Origin: CAMCXE01 sp041179125
GTDB lineage: Bacteria; Pseudomonadota; Gammaproteobacteria; Pseudomonadales; Cellvibrionaceae
Direction of reading: 5' to 3'
Assembly: GCA_041179125.1 (NCBI GenBank)
Contig: JBEGTZ010000260.1
Location: 1 to 7,842, forward strand
DNA: 7,842 nt
In this document: one piece after another, positions 6,666 through 7,842 of the stretch
Layout of the letters: each line of letters begins with the position of its first letter
How positions within the stretch are numbered: the first letter of the stretch is position 1
The notes under the pieces: model-generated
The model's database searches: none
The model's input: the letters and a program-made list of their open reading frames with translations, nothing else
Told to the model about the DNA's origin: nothing
Made by a program: the position numbers and the translations under genes

Positions 6666-7842
6666 CTTCCACGCACAACTCAAGGCCCCTCGGGGCCTTT
6701 TTGCCGCTAGTTAATTCCTCCGCCGAGGCCACGGGCCTGCAACTGGACAGCCGTATCGTGCAGCCCGGCGATGTGTTTTTTGCCTTGGCCGAAGAGCCTG
6801 CGCGCAGCCGCCATATTCAACAAGCGCAAGCGTTGGGCGCGCGCTGGATTGTGGTGGATGAAGCCTTGCCGCTGCCGCAAGTGGCCACCGCCACACTATT
6901 ACCCCTGCCGGAACCCAAACGCCATTTGGCTCAGTGGGCGGCGGATTTTTATCAGCAGCCCAGCCGCAGCCTACAGCTCGTGGGCATCACCGGCACCAAC
7001 GGCAAATCCACCACGGCTTTTTTACTGGCGCAATTGTTGGAAGCCACCAGTGCCGCATTGGCTGAACAGCCGAGCGAAAACACCAGCGCGAAGGCCGGGG
7101 TCATCGGCACCCTGGGCTTTGGCCATTGGCGTGCGCCGCTGACCGACACCGGCAAAACCACGCCGGATGCCATTAACTTCCAACGAATTTTGCGCAACCT
7201 GGCAGACCAAGGCATCACCCAAGTGGCGATGGAGGTGTCCTCCCACGCACTGGATCAAGGCCGGGTAGATGGCGTGCTATTTGCCGCTGCGGTGTTCACA
7301 AATCTCACGCGGGATCATCTGGATTACCACGGCGATATGACCACTTACGCCCAGGCCAAGCAGCGCTTATTCGCCTGGCCGAATTTACCGTTGGCGGTCA
7401 TCAATGCCGACGACGCCTACGCCCAAGTGATGCAACAAGGGCTGGCACCTTCCACCCGTGTACTTACTTTTGCTTTGAACACTCAGGCGGATGTACGGGC
7501 TGAAGCCTGTACATTCAGCGCCCAGGGCACGGGTTTTGATTTGATCAGCCCCTGGGGGACACAGCGCTTACATTCGCCGCTGCTGGGGCGTTTTAATTTG
7601 GAAAATGTACTGGCCAGCCTCACCACGCTGCTGGCACTGTACCCTGCCGTCTGGCCTCAATTATCCAAGATTACCGCCGCCTTACAGCCTGTTACCGGGC
7701 GCATGCATTTAATCCCCGCGCCTGCCAACTGCCCCAAAGTGGTGGTGGATTACGCCCACACACCGGACGCCCTAGCCAAAGCACTGGCGGCACTGCGGGT
7801 TCATGCCACCGGCAAGGTGTGGGTGGTGTTTGGCTGCGGGGG
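6662..7842 (+). CDS. murE: UDP-MurNAc-L-Ala-D-Glu:meso-DAP ligase MurE (3' end cut)
   Basis: MurE is the cytoplasmic ATP-dependent ligase that adds the third residue, meso-diaminopimelate in Gram-negatives, to UDP-MurNAc-L-Ala-D-Glu. The frame is open for 393 codons to the window edge; E. coli MurE has 495 residues, so about 100 are missing. Visible motifs are LDSR (28-31, substrate uracil/UDP region), the ATP loop GITGTNGKST (108-117), KTTPDA, E191 in MEVSSHALDQGRVDG, FTNLTRDHLDYHG, K233 (in YAQAKQRLF, matching the carbamylated lysine), GRFNLENVLAS, VDYAHTPDAL, and VVFGCGG at the very end. The DNPR motif that sets DAP specificity lies beyond the edge, so the amino acid added is inferred from the lineage. 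ATG 6662 overlaps the ftsI stop and places LDSR almost exactly where E. coli has it (27-30), which supports this start. No clear ribosome site is present, so it probably depends on re-initiation. A terminator-like hairpin lies within codons 7-14. Confidence 0.97.
   Translation, partial: MTSTHNSRPLGAFLPLVNSSAEATGLQLDSRIVQPGDVFFALAEEPARSRHIQQAQALGARWIVVDEALPLPQVATATLLPLPEPKRHLAQWAADFYQQPSRSLQLVGITGTNGKSTTAFLLAQLLEATSAALAEQPSENTSAKAGVIGTLGFGHWRAPLTDTGKTTPDAINFQRILRNLADQGITQVAMEVSSHALDQGRVDGVLFAAAVFTNLTRDHLDYHGDMTTYAQAKQRLFAWPNLPLAVINADDAYAQVMQQGLAPSTRVLTFALNTQADVRAEACTFSAQGTGFDLISPWGTQRLHSPLLGRFNLENVLASLTTLLALYPAVWPQLSKITAALQPVTGRMHLIPAPANCPKVVVDYAHTPDALAKALAALRVHATGKVWVVFGCG
6682..6702 (+). terminator. 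Terminator-like hairpin inside the murE 5' coding region
   Basis: AAGGCCCC (6682-6689) and GGGGCCTT (6692-6699) are perfect reverse complements around a 2-base TC centre, realistically a 7-bp stem with a CTCG loop, and run into five T (6698-6702). This is a textbook intrinsic terminator shape. It begins only 16 bases after the ftsI stop yet lies in murE codons 7-14 (SRPLGAFL). Ribosomes entering murE would keep it unfolded; without translation it could stop transcription. The structure is seen directly and its activity is inferred. Confidence 0.6.

Noticed and set aside
6771..7142. 123-codon + strand frame within the murE region
   Set aside because: It is an out-of-frame shadow of murE, whose own frame carries all the family motifs.
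1..7842. tRNA or rRNA genes, CRISPR arrays, insertion sequences, attachment sites, DnaA-box clusters
   Set aside because: No matching signatures were seen on either strand; apart from the listed gap the window is densely coding with core and signalling genes.

Overview
The window looks like a chromosomal segment of a gammaproteobacterium. The main evidence is the gene order mraZ-rsmH-ftsL-ftsI-murE, the start of the division and cell wall (dcw) cluster. A very short FtsL cytoplasmic tail and FtsI catalytic-residue spacing like that of pseudomonads add support. A marine Cellvibrionaceae-like lineage is my tentative guess; I cannot confirm it without a search. All genes lie on the + strand.

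Region 1 (about 1-2859) is a signalling pair. It has a stand-alone CheY-like receiver (96-458) followed almost without a gap by a large PAS-PAS-PAS-GGDEF-EAL protein (about 460-2859). Both the cyclase and phosphodiesterase signatures look intact, so the pair probably links a phosphorelay to cyclic-di-GMP turnover. No sensor kinase lies inside the window.

Region 2 (2860-3250) is a 391-base gap. I see no convincing gene and no clear terminator in it. It holds a six-run C-tract (potential G-quadruplex on the - strand) overlapping a 9-bp tandem repeat, then a good sigma-70 promoter, then four 10-bp-spaced GTG-type repeats that fit MraZ boxes, and a short leader ORF overlapping the mraZ start.

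Region 3 (3251-7842) is the dcw operon: mraZ, rsmH, ftsL, ftsI and the first 393 codons of murE, which runs off the window. The genes are tightly coupled. There are ATGA stop/start overlaps at mraZ/rsmH and ftsI/murE, a 13-base gap at rsmH/ftsL, and a 12-codon mini-ORF that bridges ftsL and ftsI with an ATGA overlap at each end. MraZ regulates the operon, RsmH methylates 16S rRNA, FtsL and FtsI belong to the divisome septal-wall synthase, and MurE makes the wall precursor.

The most notable points are an intrinsic-terminator-like hairpin with a T-tract inside the first 14 codons of murE, the ftsL/ftsI relay mini-ORF, and an FtsI SxN motif that reads SSQ. I did not find a wholly new system; the content is core genes with unusual regulatory architecture.
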